Positions 6,860-17,164 of a stretch of DNA of 64,000 nt are shown here, in pieces (the first letter of the stretch is position 1; every line of letters begins with the position of its first letter). Where the stretch lies: assembly GCF_026965535.1 (NCBI RefSeq), contig NZ_CP114039.1, positions 7,750,001 to 7,814,000 on the forward strand, given 5' to 3'. The position numbers and the translations under genes are program-made. Below the pieces are notes generated by a model. That model did not search any database and was not told the DNA's origin. It worked only from the letters and a program-made list of their open reading frames with translations. This stretch comes from Corallococcus sp. NCRR. Lineage in GTDB: Bacteria > Myxococcota > Myxococcia > Myxococcales > Myxococcaceae.

Positions 6860-8920
6860 CTACAGCTCCCGGTCGGGATCCGGCCCCAGGTCGCGCAGGC
6901 GGATCGGCCCGTCGGGCTCCGGGGGCGGGTGCGTCTCACACACCGCGTCAGGCCCCACGGGCAGCTCGGCCAGGAAGCGCGACGGGGTGAGCAGGAGCCG
7001 TCCGTCCTCCCGGGGCAGCGAGGTGTGGGGGTACACGAGCCACAGCGCCTCCCGGGCCCGGGTGACGGCGACATAGAAGAGGCGGCGCTCCTCCTCCTCG
7101 TTCTCCGGGGCGCGCGTGGCGAGCGACAGGGGGAACCTCCCGTCGGTGAGCCCCAGCACGAAGACGGTGGGCCACTCCAGCCCCTTGGCCTGGTGCACCG
7201 TGGTCAGGGTGAGGACGTCGTCCGGGGACTCGCCGTCGCCCTCCAGGGCGGCCCGGGCGGAGAACTCGGCCACCAGGGCGATGGCGGACAGGAAGCGGGG
7301 CACGTCCTCGAAGCGGCCGGCGAACTCCTGGAGCTGGCGCAGGTCCTCCGCGCGGGCGTCCGTCCCGTCCGGCGTGGCCTGGGGCTCGCGAGCCGCCAGC
7401 ACGTCCGCGAGCAGCGCGCCCGGGCTCCGGGGGCCTCCCGAGGACAGCGTGGTCATCAGGGCCTGGAAGCGCTGGAAGCCGGCCTGCGCCTTCTTCGGCA
7501 CGTGGGCCTGGACGTCCGGGTGGGCCAGCGCGTCCGCGAGGGACAGCTCCGGGGGCAGCGCGGACAGGGCGGTCCACAGGTGCTCCGTGCTGGCGGTGCC
7601 CACGCCGGAGAGCCGCCGCGCGAGCCGCTTGAAGGCCAGCTCGTCGCGCCGGTGGTGCGCCCATCGCAGGTGGGCGAGCGCGTCCTTGACGTGGGCCTGC
7701 TCGAAGAAGCGCACTCCGGAGCGCACGCGGAACGCAATCCCGTGGCGCGCCAGCTCCAACTGGAGTTCCAGCGAGTGCAGGTGGGCGCGATAGAGCACCG
7801 CCATGGACTCCAGGCGCTGTCCCCGGGCGCGCAGCTCCAGGATGCGCTCGGCGACGAAGGCGGCCTGGGCCTTCACGTCGCGGGTGGGCACCACCTGGGG
7901 CACGGGGCCGGGGGCGCCGTCGGATACGAGCGCCTTGGGGAACTGGCGGGTGTTGCGCGCGATGACGGCGTTGGCCAGCCGCAGCACCTGGGGCGTGGAG
8001 CGGTAGTTGCGCGTGAGCGGATAGATGCCGCAGCCGGGGTAGCGCTGGGGGAAGTCGATGATGTTGGTGAACTCCGCGCCCCGGAAGCTGTAGATGGACT
8101 GGCAGTCGTCGCCCACGACGGTGAGGTTCCTGCGCTCGCCCACGAGCAGGTCCACGAGGTCGCCCTGGAGGCGGTTCGTGTCCTGGTACTCGTCCACGAG
8201 CACGCCCTGGAAGCGCCCGGTGAGCTCCGCGCGGATGGACGGGTGGTCCTCCAGGAGCCGCTTCAGGTGCGCGAGCAGGTCGTCGTAGTCCATCAGGTGC
8301 AACTGCGCCTTGCGCTGCTGGAAGCGCCGCGCGGTGGCGAACACCTCCGGGGCCACGGGGAGCATCTCCCTGCGCCGGTCCACCAGCACCTGCGACACGG
8401 GCTGCTGGAGGTTGGTGGCCAGGGAGACCAGGTCCAGCAGCGCGTCCGGACGCGGGAAGCGCTTGTCGCTTCTGAGCTTCCGCTCCGCCAGGCACGTGGC
8501 CATCAGGTCGCGCGCGTCCTCGCGGTCCAGCACCGTGAAGCCGGTGGAGAAGCCCAGCGCGCCCGCGTGCTGGCGCAGGAGCACGTGCGCCGCGTGGTGG
8601 AAGGTGCCGCCGAGCAGGCTGCCCACGTCCGCGAAGCCGCCGGCCAGCTCCTCCACGCGGCGGATCATCTCGCGCGCGGCCTTGTTGGTGAACGTGAGCA
8701 GCAGCAGTGACGACGGCGGGACGCCCCGCTCCAACATGCGCGCCACGCGGTACGTGAGCGTGCGCGTCTTGCCGGAGCCCGCCCCGGCGATGACGAGCAC
8801 GGGCCCCTCCCCTGCTTCCACGGCCGCGCGCTGCTCGTCGTTGAGCGCGCCCTCCAGGTCCAGACGGCGCGAGGGCGCTCCGGCGGGGACGGCGTGGATC
8901 AGCGGCAGGGGGGCGGCCAT
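6860..8920 (-). CDS. UvrD/PcrA-like superfamily 1 DNA helicase
   Basis: A 686-residue ATP-dependent 3'-5' helicase. In order: the Q-motif region LNDEQRAAVEAG, Walker A AGAGSGKTRTL, DEYQDTNRLQ (motif II), VVGDDCQSIYSFRGA (motif III), LTRNYRSTPQ (motif IV), TVHQAKGLEWPTV (motif V) and RRLFYVAVTRAREALW (motif VI). It acts in repair or replication restart by unwinding DNA. It is somewhat shorter than typical UvrD and lacks a long C-terminal extension. ATG 8920 is the only plausible start. The 46 bases to the upstream lipoprotein gene leave little room for an independent promoter. Confidence 0.93.
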   Translation of the reverse strand: MAAPLPLIHAVPAGAPSRRLDLEGALNDEQRAAVEAGEGPVLVIAGAGSGKTRTLTYRVARMLERGVPPSSLLLLTFTNKAAREMIRRVEELAGGFADVGSLLGGTFHHAAHVLLRQHAGALGFSTGFTVLDREDARDLMATCLAERKLRSDKRFPRPDALLDLVSLATNLQQPVSQVLVDRRREMLPVAPEVFATARRFQQRKAQLHLMDYDDLLAHLKRLLEDHPSIRAELTGRFQGVLVDEYQDTNRLQGDLVDLLVGERRNLTVVGDDCQSIYSFRGAEFTNIIDFPQRYPGCGIYPLTRNYRSTPQVLRLANAVIARNTRQFPKALVSDGAPGPVPQVVPTRDVKAQAAFVAERILELRARGQRLESMAVLYRAHLHSLELQLELARHGIAFRVRSGVRFFEQAHVKDALAHLRWAHHRRDELAFKRLARRLSGVGTASTEHLWTALSALPPELSLADALAHPDVQAHVPKKAQAGFQRFQALMTTLSSGGPRSPGALLADVLAAREPQATPDGTDARAEDLRQLQEFAGRFEDVPRFLSAIALVAEFSARAALEGDGESPDDVLTLTTVHQAKGLEWPTVFVLGLTDGRFPLSLATRAPENEEEERRLFYVAVTRAREALWLVYPHTSLPREDGRLLLTPSRFLAELPVGPDAVCETHPPPEPDGPIRLRDLGPDPDREL

Positions 8921-8966
8921 GGGGGGCTGGGACTCTAACCGCCGCCGGTGGGTCCGCCAGTCCGTC

Positions 8967-10655
8967 TCAGGGAGGGGTGGATCCAGCCAACCGGGAGGCC
9001 GCCACGGCGCGGACCTCCGGGGAGGGATCCCGCTCGCGGGCCAGCTCCAGGAGCAGCGTGCCCACGGGCCTGGGCAGCTTCGAATTCGAGGCCTGCTGGA
9101 GCGCCTGGGTGCGCTCCTTCACGCCCTGGGACAGGCGCTCGGCGACCTGTTGATCCGCGCAGGTGCGCACGCCGGGGTGCTGCTGGCGCAGGAGCAGCTC
9201 CGCGTCCGCGAGCTTCGCCTCGGCGAGCCGCACGGCGTCCTGGGCCGTGCGCTCGAAGGTGGCCATGTCCTCGGGGAACTCCGTCTTCTGGTTGCGGACC
9301 CGGGCGAGGGCCTGGGCCGCGAAGCGCGCGTCCACCACCGCCGCGCAGAGCTGACGGGCCGACGCCAGGGGCACCCCACCCTCCGCGGACACGAGCTCCT
9401 CGCGCGCGGTCGTCTGGGCCCACACCGCGAGCTGCCGGGCCGCCACCGCCGCGGAGAACGCCTGGCGGCGCTGCTCGCGCAGCTGCACCCAGCGCCAGAG
9501 CACCACCGGATCCGTGCCGCCGGATTCATAGACGCGCTGGTACTGGCTGGCGGCCTGCTCCAGCTGGCCGCTCAGGTCCAGGAGCGCCGCCACGGTGATG
9601 TAGAGCTCCGGGCTGCTGGCGCGCTCACGCAGGGACTCCAGCCGCACGGCGACCTCATAGCCGGCCACGGGGGCGGGCAGCGCGGAGAGCACCGAGCGCA
9701 GCGACGACAGCGCGTTCTGGCGGATCAGCGGGTTGCGCGCCGTGCGCAGCGCCTCCAGCAGCGGATCCACCGCGCGCACGGAGACGTGCTGCCCCATCTC
9801 CTCCGCCGCCTGCCAGCGGTCCAGCGGATCCGGTGCCACGAGCGCGCGCTTCAGGTCCTCCAGGTCGCGCAGGTAGTGGCCCGCCAGCATCGCGCGGACG
9901 GCGGGCTCGGTGCGGGAGAGGACGCCCTGCTCCTCGCGGGCGCGGGCCAGGCGCGCGGGGAAGCCCGTCAGCTTCGGCCCCAACGGGTGGACCTTCACCT
10001 TCGCCTCGGCCTCGTCCACCAGCCCGGAGACGAGCAACCCCTCCACCTCCAGCTCCAGCAGCTTGACGCGGACCTCCTCGCGGTGCGCGCCCGCGGGGAA
10101 GTCGCGCAGGTAGGCGAAGAGCTTCCCGGCGTCCTTTGCCTGGGCGAAGGACTCGTCGTCCAGCTTGCGCTCCAGCTCCTCGCGGCGCGCACCGGCGGCC
10201 TCGCCCTGGAGGAGCTGGGACACGCGCTTGAGGTCGGTGGTCGTCTGGACGTCGCGCTCCTGGGCCGCCTGCAGCTTCGTGCGCGCCTCGTCGCGGTGGG
10301 CGCCGTCGGGGTGCTCGGCGAGGAACTGCCGCCACCCGGCCTCCGTGTCCGCCTCCTTCGCCGCGTTGAAGCGCAGGCCCTCCAGCAGCGACTTCACCCG
10401 AGGCTGCTGCGGCGCGTCCGGGTACCTCTCCAGGAAGCGCTTGTAGGCGATGACCGAGTGCAGCCGCTTCGCCTCGTCGAACTCCAGCCCCTCGATGCGC
10501 CCCTGGGCCGTGGTGGCCTCGGGATCATCCGGGTTTTCGCGCAGGAAGTCCTGGTAGGCCTGCACGGTGTCCAGCTCGCTGGCCTTGTCGAAGGACATGT
10601 GCGAGCAACCGGTGGCCAGGAGCACGAGGGCGAGGGCGCGGCGGAAGGTGGGCAT
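8967..10655 (-). CDS. HEAT-repeat lipoprotein
   Basis: A 562-residue secreted lipoprotein. MPTFRRALALVLLATGCSH is a signal peptide with lipobox LATGC. Residues about 25-130 hold repeated helical units of the form AYxxFLRExPDDP and AYKRFLERYPDAP, TPR-like repeats common in envelope lipoproteins. HEAT-like pairs follow near the middle (DPLDRWQAAEEMG, DPLLEALRTARNPLIRQNALSSLRSV), with another at the C-terminus (DPSPEVRAVAASRLAGS). The ORF could be extended upstream, but the signal peptide fixes ATG 10655. It probably acts as an assembly or scaffold lipoprotein; the specific role is unknown. It diverges from the NlpC/P60-like gene at 10789. Confidence 0.8.
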   Translation of the reverse strand: MPTFRRALALVLLATGCSHMSFDKASELDTVQAYQDFLRENPDDPEATTAQGRIEGLEFDEAKRLHSVIAYKRFLERYPDAPQQPRVKSLLEGLRFNAAKEADTEAGWRQFLAEHPDGAHRDEARTKLQAAQERDVQTTTDLKRVSQLLQGEAAGARREELERKLDDESFAQAKDAGKLFAYLRDFPAGAHREEVRVKLLELEVEGLLVSGLVDEAEAKVKVHPLGPKLTGFPARLARAREEQGVLSRTEPAVRAMLAGHYLRDLEDLKRALVAPDPLDRWQAAEEMGQHVSVRAVDPLLEALRTARNPLIRQNALSSLRSVLSALPAPVAGYEVAVRLESLRERASSPELYITVAALLDLSGQLEQAASQYQRVYESGGTDPVVLWRWVQLREQRRQAFSAAVAARQLAVWAQTTAREELVSAEGGVPLASARQLCAAVVDARFAAQALARVRNQKTEFPEDMATFERTAQDAVRLAEAKLADAELLLRQQHPGVRTCADQQVAERLSQGVKERTQALQQASNSKLPRPVGTLLLELARERDPSPEVRAVAASRLAGSTPP

Positions 10656-10788
10656 CCCCACCAGCAATACCCCACCCGCCCCCTGTCGAAAACCCGAGCC
10701 GCTCCGCCCGGTTGCCTGGGTGGTTTTCTTGCCTACACGCCCCAGCGGAGGGAGCCTCCGTCCCAGGACGCTACAGGACGAGGTGGCC

Positions 10789-11649
10789 ATGAAGCTGGGC
10801 GCATGGATGGCGATGCTGGCGATGACGACGGGCTGTGCGACGGGCTCCCCCACGGGGGCCTGGGTGGCGTCGGATGCCGTGCGCTACCGCTCCGCATCCC
10901 CGCCGGCCTTCCCGCGCGCCGCGCTGTCCGAGGAGGTGGCCGTCCGTGAGAGCGCGCCCGCCAAGCGCCCCGCGAAGGCCCCTGCCCCGAGCAAGTCCCC
11001 GGCGGTGGCGAAGGCCCCCGCCAAGGCCAGGCCGAAGCCGCGCGTCACGCCCGCGAAGCAGACGGCCGCGCGCCCTGCCCCCCCGGCCAATCCCCGCGAG
11101 CGCGTGCTGGACACGGCGCGCGCCCTGGTGGGCCAGTCCACCGTGCAGGTGAACGGCAAGCGCTACCCGGCGGACTGCACCGCGCTCATCGAGGCCACCT
11201 ACGCCCAGGCGGGCGTGAAGTTCCGGGGCACGCTCAAGCCCGGGGACAACGGCGTCACCGCGATGTACCGCTACGCCCAGGCGAACGGCCGCGTGTACAC
11301 GAGCGGGCGTCCCGTGCCGGGCGACCTGGTGTTCTTCCGCGAGACGTACGATCAGAACCGCGACGGCCGGCGCAACGACGGCCTCACCCACGTGGGCCTT
11401 GTGGACGGCGTGGACTCGGACGGCACGGTCACCGTCATCCACCGCGTGAAGCGCGGCGTGGCGCGCTACCGGATGAACCTGGCGCGGCCCCACATGGCCC
11501 GCGATCCGAAGACGGGCGAGATCCTCAACGACATGCTGCGCAGCCCCGCCCCCGGTCAGCCGCACGTGCTCACCGGCCAGCTCTTCGCCGCGTTCGGCAG
11601 CGTGCTGCCCTCCGGCCCGGCGAAGCCCATGGCCGTGGCGGCGCGCTGA
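10789..11649 (+). CDS. NlpC/P60 or CHAP-like cell wall hydrolase, lipoprotein
   Basis: The 286-residue protein starts at ATG 10789 with a signal peptide and a lipobox around TTGCATG. A Lys/Pro/Ala-rich low-complexity linker (about residues 60-105) precedes a C-terminal papain-like domain: the catalytic cysteine in YPADCTALIEATYAQAG, the PGDLVFF turn, and a catalytic histidine in GLTHVGLVDGV. This order is typical of NlpC/P60 and CHAP peptidoglycan hydrolases. The basic linker would suit binding to the cell wall or outer membrane. It is divergently transcribed from the HEAT-repeat lipoprotein. The exact subfamily is uncertain. Confidence 0.75.
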   Translation: MKLGAWMAMLAMTTGCATGSPTGAWVASDAVRYRSASPPAFPRAALSEEVAVRESAPAKRPAKAPAPSKSPAVAKAPAKARPKPRVTPAKQTAARPAPPANPRERVLDTARALVGQSTVQVNGKRYPADCTALIEATYAQAGVKFRGTLKPGDNGVTAMYRYAQANGRVYTSGRPVPGDLVFFRETYDQNRDGRRNDGLTHVGLVDGVDSDGTVTVIHRVKRGVARYRMNLARPHMARDPKTGEILNDMLRSPAPGQPHVLTGQLFAAFGSVLPSGPAKPMAVAAR

Positions 11650-11654
11650 AGCCG

Positions 11655-11726
11655 GAAAAGGAAAGCCCGCCGATTCCATCCGTGCGCTTCCGGAACCAGC
11701 CGGAGCGCCGCGGGGAACCGGCGGGC
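11655..11726 (-). terminator. Large hairpin, terminator for the glycosyltransferase gene
   Basis: Bases 11665-11677 pair with 11714-11726 (13 positions, one mismatch), and the interior can pair further. On the minus strand the stem is followed by TTTCCTTTTCC, so it most likely ends the glycosyltransferase transcript. It may also stop the convergent NlpC/P60-like transcript. Confidence 0.65.
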
Positions 11727-11750
11727 CTGGACTGCCAAATCCGTTGAAGG

Positions 11751-12947
11751 TCAGGTCGACGTGGACGTCGGCACGCGGGCGGTGCGGTCCCACGCGGCGC
11801 GCTGCGAGTTGCGCAGGAAGCGCCAGAAGCCCACGGCGATGGCCGCGTTCATGGTCACGAAGTAGTACGCGATGGACGTGGCCTTCTTCGCGGCGCCGCT
11901 CTTGAAGACACCGGAGCGGCCCAGGTACGCCAGGGCGTAGAAGCCCAGCTGCGCGCCCAGCGTGAAACGGTAGAACACGCTGTCGAGCAGGAACAGGTTG
12001 GCCACGAGCGCCAGTGCCATCAGCGCCGGAGCGCACCAGCGCAACAGCTTGTGCGACCAGAAGGCGAAGGCGGCGAAGCCCGCGGTGGGCAGGAGCAGCC
12101 CGGGCACGAGGCGCAGGCTCTGGAAGTTGCCCGCCGCGATGCGCGCGCGCCGGCCGAACTCCTTGCCGTAGTCCTCCGTCGTCTCCTCGTGGGCGACGGC
12201 GCCCTCCTCGTAGACGACCTTGTAGCCGCTCTCCAGGATGCGCAGCGGAATCACGAAGTCATCCACGATGGTGGACGGCGGCAGCTGCGTGAAGAGCGAG
12301 CGCCGGATGGCGTAGAGGCCGCCGTTGGCCCCCACCACCGCGCCGCGCCGGCCCTCGTACATCTTGATGAGGGACTCGTAGCTCCAGTACGCGCTCTCCT
12401 CGTAGTCCTGCTTCGTGGGGTTGTAGAGGCGCAGCTTGCCGCAGACGGCGCCGACCTCCGGATCCTCGAAGTGGCGGACGATCTTCCGCACCGCGTCCGC
12501 GTCGATCATCGTGTTCGCGTCCGACAGCAGGACGATGTCGCCGTGCGCGGACGGGATGCAGCGGTTGAGCACCGTCGTCTTGCCGGCGCGAGCCGCGGGC
12601 GACAGGCGCACGCGCGGATCCGTGCACTTCTGCACGAGCCCGTCCGTGCCGTCCGTGGAGCCGTCCGAGCCGATGACGACCTCGAAGCGGTCCGCCGGGT
12701 AGTCCAGCGCCAGGCTGTTCTTCAGCTTCGACTCGATGCAGTCCGCCTCGTTGTAGGCGGCCACCACCAGACTCACCGAGGGCAACGCGCCGGCCTTGAC
12801 GCCCGTCCTGGCGGCCTCGCCCGAGCGCATCTTCCGCAGGTTCTGGAAGACCTGGGCCGCGCCCTCCAGGGCGAACAGGCTCAAGGGATAGAGAAAATAC
12901 GTGTGTACGAGCGCAAGCGCCGCGCACCAGAAGAAGACCTCCGCCAT
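11751..12947 (-). CDS. Membrane-bound family 2 glycosyltransferase
   Basis: The 398-residue protein has an N-terminal membrane helix (VFFWCAALALVHTYFLYPLS). A GT-A catalytic domain follows: VSLVVAAYNEADCIESKL, the UDP-binding IGSDGSTDGTD, the metal-binding LSDANTMID, and the acceptor region STIVDDFVIPLRI. Two to three C-terminal membrane helices end the protein. This architecture belongs to processive or lipid-linked polysaccharide glycosyltransferases (exopolysaccharide synthesis). The QxxRW motif of cellulose and hyaluronan synthases is replaced by GRRARIAAGNFQ, so it may not be processive. ATG 12947 with a GGAGGG site is preferred over a longer ORF start. Confidence 0.88.
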   Translation of the reverse strand: MAEVFFWCAALALVHTYFLYPLSLFALEGAAQVFQNLRKMRSGEAARTGVKAGALPSVSLVVAAYNEADCIESKLKNSLALDYPADRFEVVIGSDGSTDGTDGLVQKCTDPRVRLSPAARAGKTTVLNRCIPSAHGDIVLLSDANTMIDADAVRKIVRHFEDPEVGAVCGKLRLYNPTKQDYEESAYWSYESLIKMYEGRRGAVVGANGGLYAIRRSLFTQLPPSTIVDDFVIPLRILESGYKVVYEEGAVAHEETTEDYGKEFGRRARIAAGNFQSLRLVPGLLLPTAGFAAFAFWSHKLLRWCAPALMALALVANLFLLDSVFYRFTLGAQLGFYALAYLGRSGVFKSGAAKKATSIAYYFVTMNAAIAVGFWRFLRNSQRAAWDRTARVPTSTST

Positions 12948-13102
12948 CGACCCACCCTCCGAACCCCGAGTCCTCGACGCCCAGGGACAAAGCAAGGTGC
13001 ATGCCTGGGCGTCCAGAGGCACTTCAGGGCGAGGGAGCCAGCGAGCCCCCGGGACGGACTGGAGTTTCTCCAGGGTGAGACGGAGGTGATCCGGTCAACG
13101 TT

Positions 13103-15313
13103 TCAGGGCGAGGGCGCGGAGGCGGCGATCTGAGCGAGCATGCGCCTGGCCAGGTCGTGCTTGGGATTGAGCGCCACCACTTCGTCCAGCAGCCCACGGG
13201 CCGTGTCCGGGTCGCCCTGGCGGAGGGCCAGCCGCGCGCCCAGGACGAAGGCGCGGAAGAGGTACCGGTCCTGCGCTCGCAGCGCGCCCAGCTCCTCGGA
13301 GACAGCCTGGATGGTGGCGGGCGAGCCGGAGCCGAGGGCGTATTCGGCGCGGGCGAGGACGCTCCAGACCGGCTTGAGCTCCGCCTGGCGGAGGCGTTCC
13401 GCGAGGGCCAGGGCGTTGGGGGCGCCCGTCACCGCGGCGTAAAGGGCCTGGGCCTTGAGGCGCGCGGCGACGGTGGCGGCGGGCTCCACGTCCGGAGCGG
13501 CCCGGAGGGTCTCCATCAGCGCGTCGAGCCCCTTGCGCCGCTCGGCGATCTCGGTGCGCAGGGGCTGCATGGCGCGCTCCGCTTCGCGCAGGTCGTCATG
13601 GAGCGCGTTGGACTGGGCCATCCATCCTGGCGACGCCTTCGCGGTGGTGACCTCGTCGATGTTCCGCTTGAGCGCGTTGGACTGGAGGGTCAGCCGGTCG
13701 AACTCGGCGTGCAGGTCGCCCAGTTGGAGGGTGTAGGCCACGGCCAGCTCGGCCTGGACCTCGGCGTACTTGGGGTGGGCGGTGGCCAGGGCCTTGAGGT
13801 TCTGGATGGCCTGTTCGCGCGAGGGAGCGTCATCGGAGCGAAGGGCCTGCACGGCCTCTTCCTTCTTCGCCACGGCCTCCACGGGCATGGCCGCGTTGCG
13901 GTCGCGGAAGACGGGATACGCCAGGTACCCGGCCAGGAGGATGCCCGCGAGCACCATGAGCCCGAGGAGCACCCAGCTCATCGAGGAGGACCGCCGGGTG
14001 CCGTCCTCGATGACGAGGGAGGCACCGCGTGAGGACGCCCCGAGCAGCTCCGGAGGCAGCTCGCCGGAGGGCTTCCGGGAGGGCAGCGGCCGGTCCAGAC
14101 CGCCCCCGAGCACCGACGCGCCGGAGGGCGAAGCCGCGGGCCTGGAGGGCTCGGTGGGAGCGAACGGAGCGTCATCGCCGGGAAGGGAGACGGTCGCGGT
14201 CGGCGCGGAGGTCGCCCAGGGCACGTCGGAGTGGCCGTCCGGAACGAGCTTGGAGCGTGAGCCGCCAGACGCCGACCACGGCGGATCCGCGGGGTCACCC
14301 GAAGGCGAGATGTCCTCGAAGGAACGGGGAGCGGACGCATGCGCCGAACCACCCGCCTCGACCGAACCGGAAGCCGCGGGATCCGACACCGCACCAAACG
14401 CCCGAGTAGATCCAATCGCGTCGGCCGCCGGTGACCCCGAGGGACCCGGCACGGCACCGAACGCTCGGGTGGATCCAATCCCCTCGGCCACCGGTGCACC
14501 CGAGGGCCCTGACACCGCGCCGAACGCACGGGTCGAGCCCATGCTCACGTCGGCTACACCGGAGGGCGCGGCTTCCGATACCGCACCGAACGCACGGGTG
14601 GATCCGATGGCCTCGGCCGCCGGAGCCCCCGAGGGGCCCGGCACCGCACCGAAAGCACGGGTAGAACCAATACCCGCATCAGTGGAACCCGAAGGCGCGG
14701 GGCCCGGCACCGCGCCGAACGCACGCGTCGCGCCCACCCCCTCCGGACCACGCGCTGAAGAACCCGGCTCCGCGAGGCGGAACGAACCCGAGGACGAAGC
14801 AGAGACAGCGCCGAACGCGCGCGTCGTCGCCCCAGGAGCCGCCCCCTGCCCCGCCGTCGCCGCGGGTGGCGCTGTCTCCGCGGTCCCCACGGCCCCGAAG
14901 GCCCGCGTCGTGCCCATCGCCGCCGGAGACAGTGTGCTGGACGCCGCGGGAGGTGGCGCCGCGACCGGAGCGATGGACGGAGGCGGAGCAATCACGCCGG
15001 ACGAAGTCAGCGAACCCGTGGCCGGTGTCGGCTGCGGAACGAACGACCCGGAGGCCGTGGTCGAACCCGCGAACAGGTTCGTGGACTTCAGGTTGGAAGC
15101 GCCCTCACCGCCGAAGATCTGGGTGGACGACTGCGCACCCGTCCGGTCTCCGCCACCCGCCGGAGGAATCTTCGGCGCGGGAGCCATGACACCGGTGGGC
15201 GAAGCCTTGAACACGTGGCCACACCGCGTGCACTGCACCGAAGCGCCGCCAGGCGGCAGGAGTCGGGCATCCAGCACGTACTGCATCGAGCATTGCGGGC
15301 AGGCGATCTGCAC
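13103..15313 (-). CDS. Zinc-ribbon / TRAFGAV-repeat / membrane / TPR protein
   Basis: A 736-residue multidomain protein. Residues 1-40 hold a CxxC-CxxC zinc ribbon (CPQCSMQY and CTRCGHVF) of the MJ0042 type common in myxobacterial regulators. A long Ala/Pro/Ser-rich, probably disordered region follows, with eight copies of TRAFGAV spaced by 20-35 residues. Residues about 445-469 form a single membrane helix (MSWVLLGLMVLAGILLAGYL). The last 267 residues are helical with TPR-like units (AIQNLKALATAHPKYAEVQAELAVAY) and a coiled-coil stretch. This would place the ribbon and repeats in the cytoplasm and the TPR part outside. Function unknown. Confidence 0.85.
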   Translation of the reverse strand: MQIACPQCSMQYVLDARLLPPGGASVQCTRCGHVFKASPTGVMAPAPKIPPAGGGDRTGAQSSTQIFGGEGASNLKSTNLFAGSTTASGSFVPQPTPATGSLTSSGVIAPPPSIAPVAAPPPAASSTLSPAAMGTTRAFGAVGTAETAPPAATAGQGAAPGATTRAFGAVSASSSGSFRLAEPGSSARGPEGVGATRAFGAVPGPAPSGSTDAGIGSTRAFGAVPGPSGAPAAEAIGSTRAFGAVSEAAPSGVADVSMGSTRAFGAVSGPSGAPVAEGIGSTRAFGAVPGPSGSPAADAIGSTRAFGAVSDPAASGSVEAGGSAHASAPRSFEDISPSGDPADPPWSASGGSRSKLVPDGHSDVPWATSAPTATVSLPGDDAPFAPTEPSRPAASPSGASVLGGGLDRPLPSRKPSGELPPELLGASSRGASLVIEDGTRRSSSMSWVLLGLMVLAGILLAGYLAYPVFRDRNAAMPVEAVAKKEEAVQALRSDDAPSREQAIQNLKALATAHPKYAEVQAELAVAYTLQLGDLHAEFDRLTLQSNALKRNIDEVTTAKASPGWMAQSNALHDDLREAERAMQPLRTEIAERRKGLDALMETLRAAPDVEPAATVAARLKAQALYAAVTGAPNALALAERLRQAELKPVWSVLARAEYALGSGSPATIQAVSEELGALRAQDRYLFRAFVLGARLALRQGDPDTARGLLDEVVALNPKHDLARRMLAQIAASAPSP
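14385..14910 (-). repeat. Eight-copy TRAFGAV coding repeat
   Basis: Within the zinc-ribbon protein gene the heptapeptide TRAFGAV occurs eight times, usually preceded by IGS and followed by PGPSG- or SEAAPSG-like spacers. The heptapeptide is strictly kept while the spacers and third codon positions vary, which suggests selection for the peptide rather than recent DNA duplication alone. Confidence 0.85.
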
Positions 15314-15322
15314 CGGCCGTGC

Positions 15323-15679
15323 TTACCACACGCCTCCATTGGCCGCCGCCGCGTCCAACACGGTGGCTGCCCGGAGGGTCTCCAACTTGGCAGCACCCAC
15401 CCCGGGCACCGCGTCCACATCCGCCCAACTGGAGAACCGGCCCTGCGCCTCGCGGGCGGACACCAGCTTCCGGGCGAGGTCACGGCCTACACCGGGCAGC
15501 AGGGCCAGCTCGGACTCGGAGGCCGCGTTGAGGTCCAGCTTGAGCCCCAGCGCGAGCGCCTGGGCCCCCTGGGGCACCGTCCCCGGACCACACGTGGCCA
15601 GCCCCGCCGCGTCCAGCCGCACGGCCTCCGGCGGGCAGTCGAGCGAGGGCCGCGAATCCGGCCACCGCGCCCGGGCCAT
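15323..15679 (-). CDS. ComEA-like helix-hairpin-helix protein
   Basis: The C-terminal 70 residues contain the ComEA-type helix-hairpin-helix pair: KLDLNAASESELALLPGVG then FSSWADVDAVPGVGAAKLETL. This is a DNA-binding fold found in competence and DNA-uptake proteins. The first ATG gives 118 residues, but in the same frame the sequence just upstream encodes a membrane helix (LAALSLGLLALGF) reaching back to a CTG at 15745 that overlaps the aspartate kinase TGA; no ATG, GTG or TTG lies between. The natural protein may therefore be 140 residues and membrane-anchored like ComEA. Confidence 0.75.
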   Translation of the reverse strand: MARARWPDSRPSLDCPPEAVRLDAAGLATCGPGTVPQGAQALALGLKLDLNAASESELALLPGVGRDLARKLVSAREAQGRFSSWADVDAVPGVGAAKLETLRAATVLDAAAANGGVW

Positions 15680-15741
15680 GAAGCCCAGGGCGAGCAGCCC
15701 CAGGGACAGCGCCGCGAGCGCGGACGTGCGCCCGAACCGCT

Positions 15742-17028
<1,287 letters not shown>

Positions 17029-17164
17029 GACCTCCCTGCACGGACGGCCGCAGGCTATATGGGCGCCGAGGCCTGGGTGTAAAGGGCCCTCAACCTGCCT
17101 GCCACGAATCCGCTAGCCTTCGTGGCCCAACGATTCCAAGCCGCATTCCCGGAGTAGCCAGAAC

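Noticed and set aside
6929-8710. 593-residue plus-strand frame across the helicase gene
   Set aside because: Antisense shadow; the minus strand carries all UvrD motifs.
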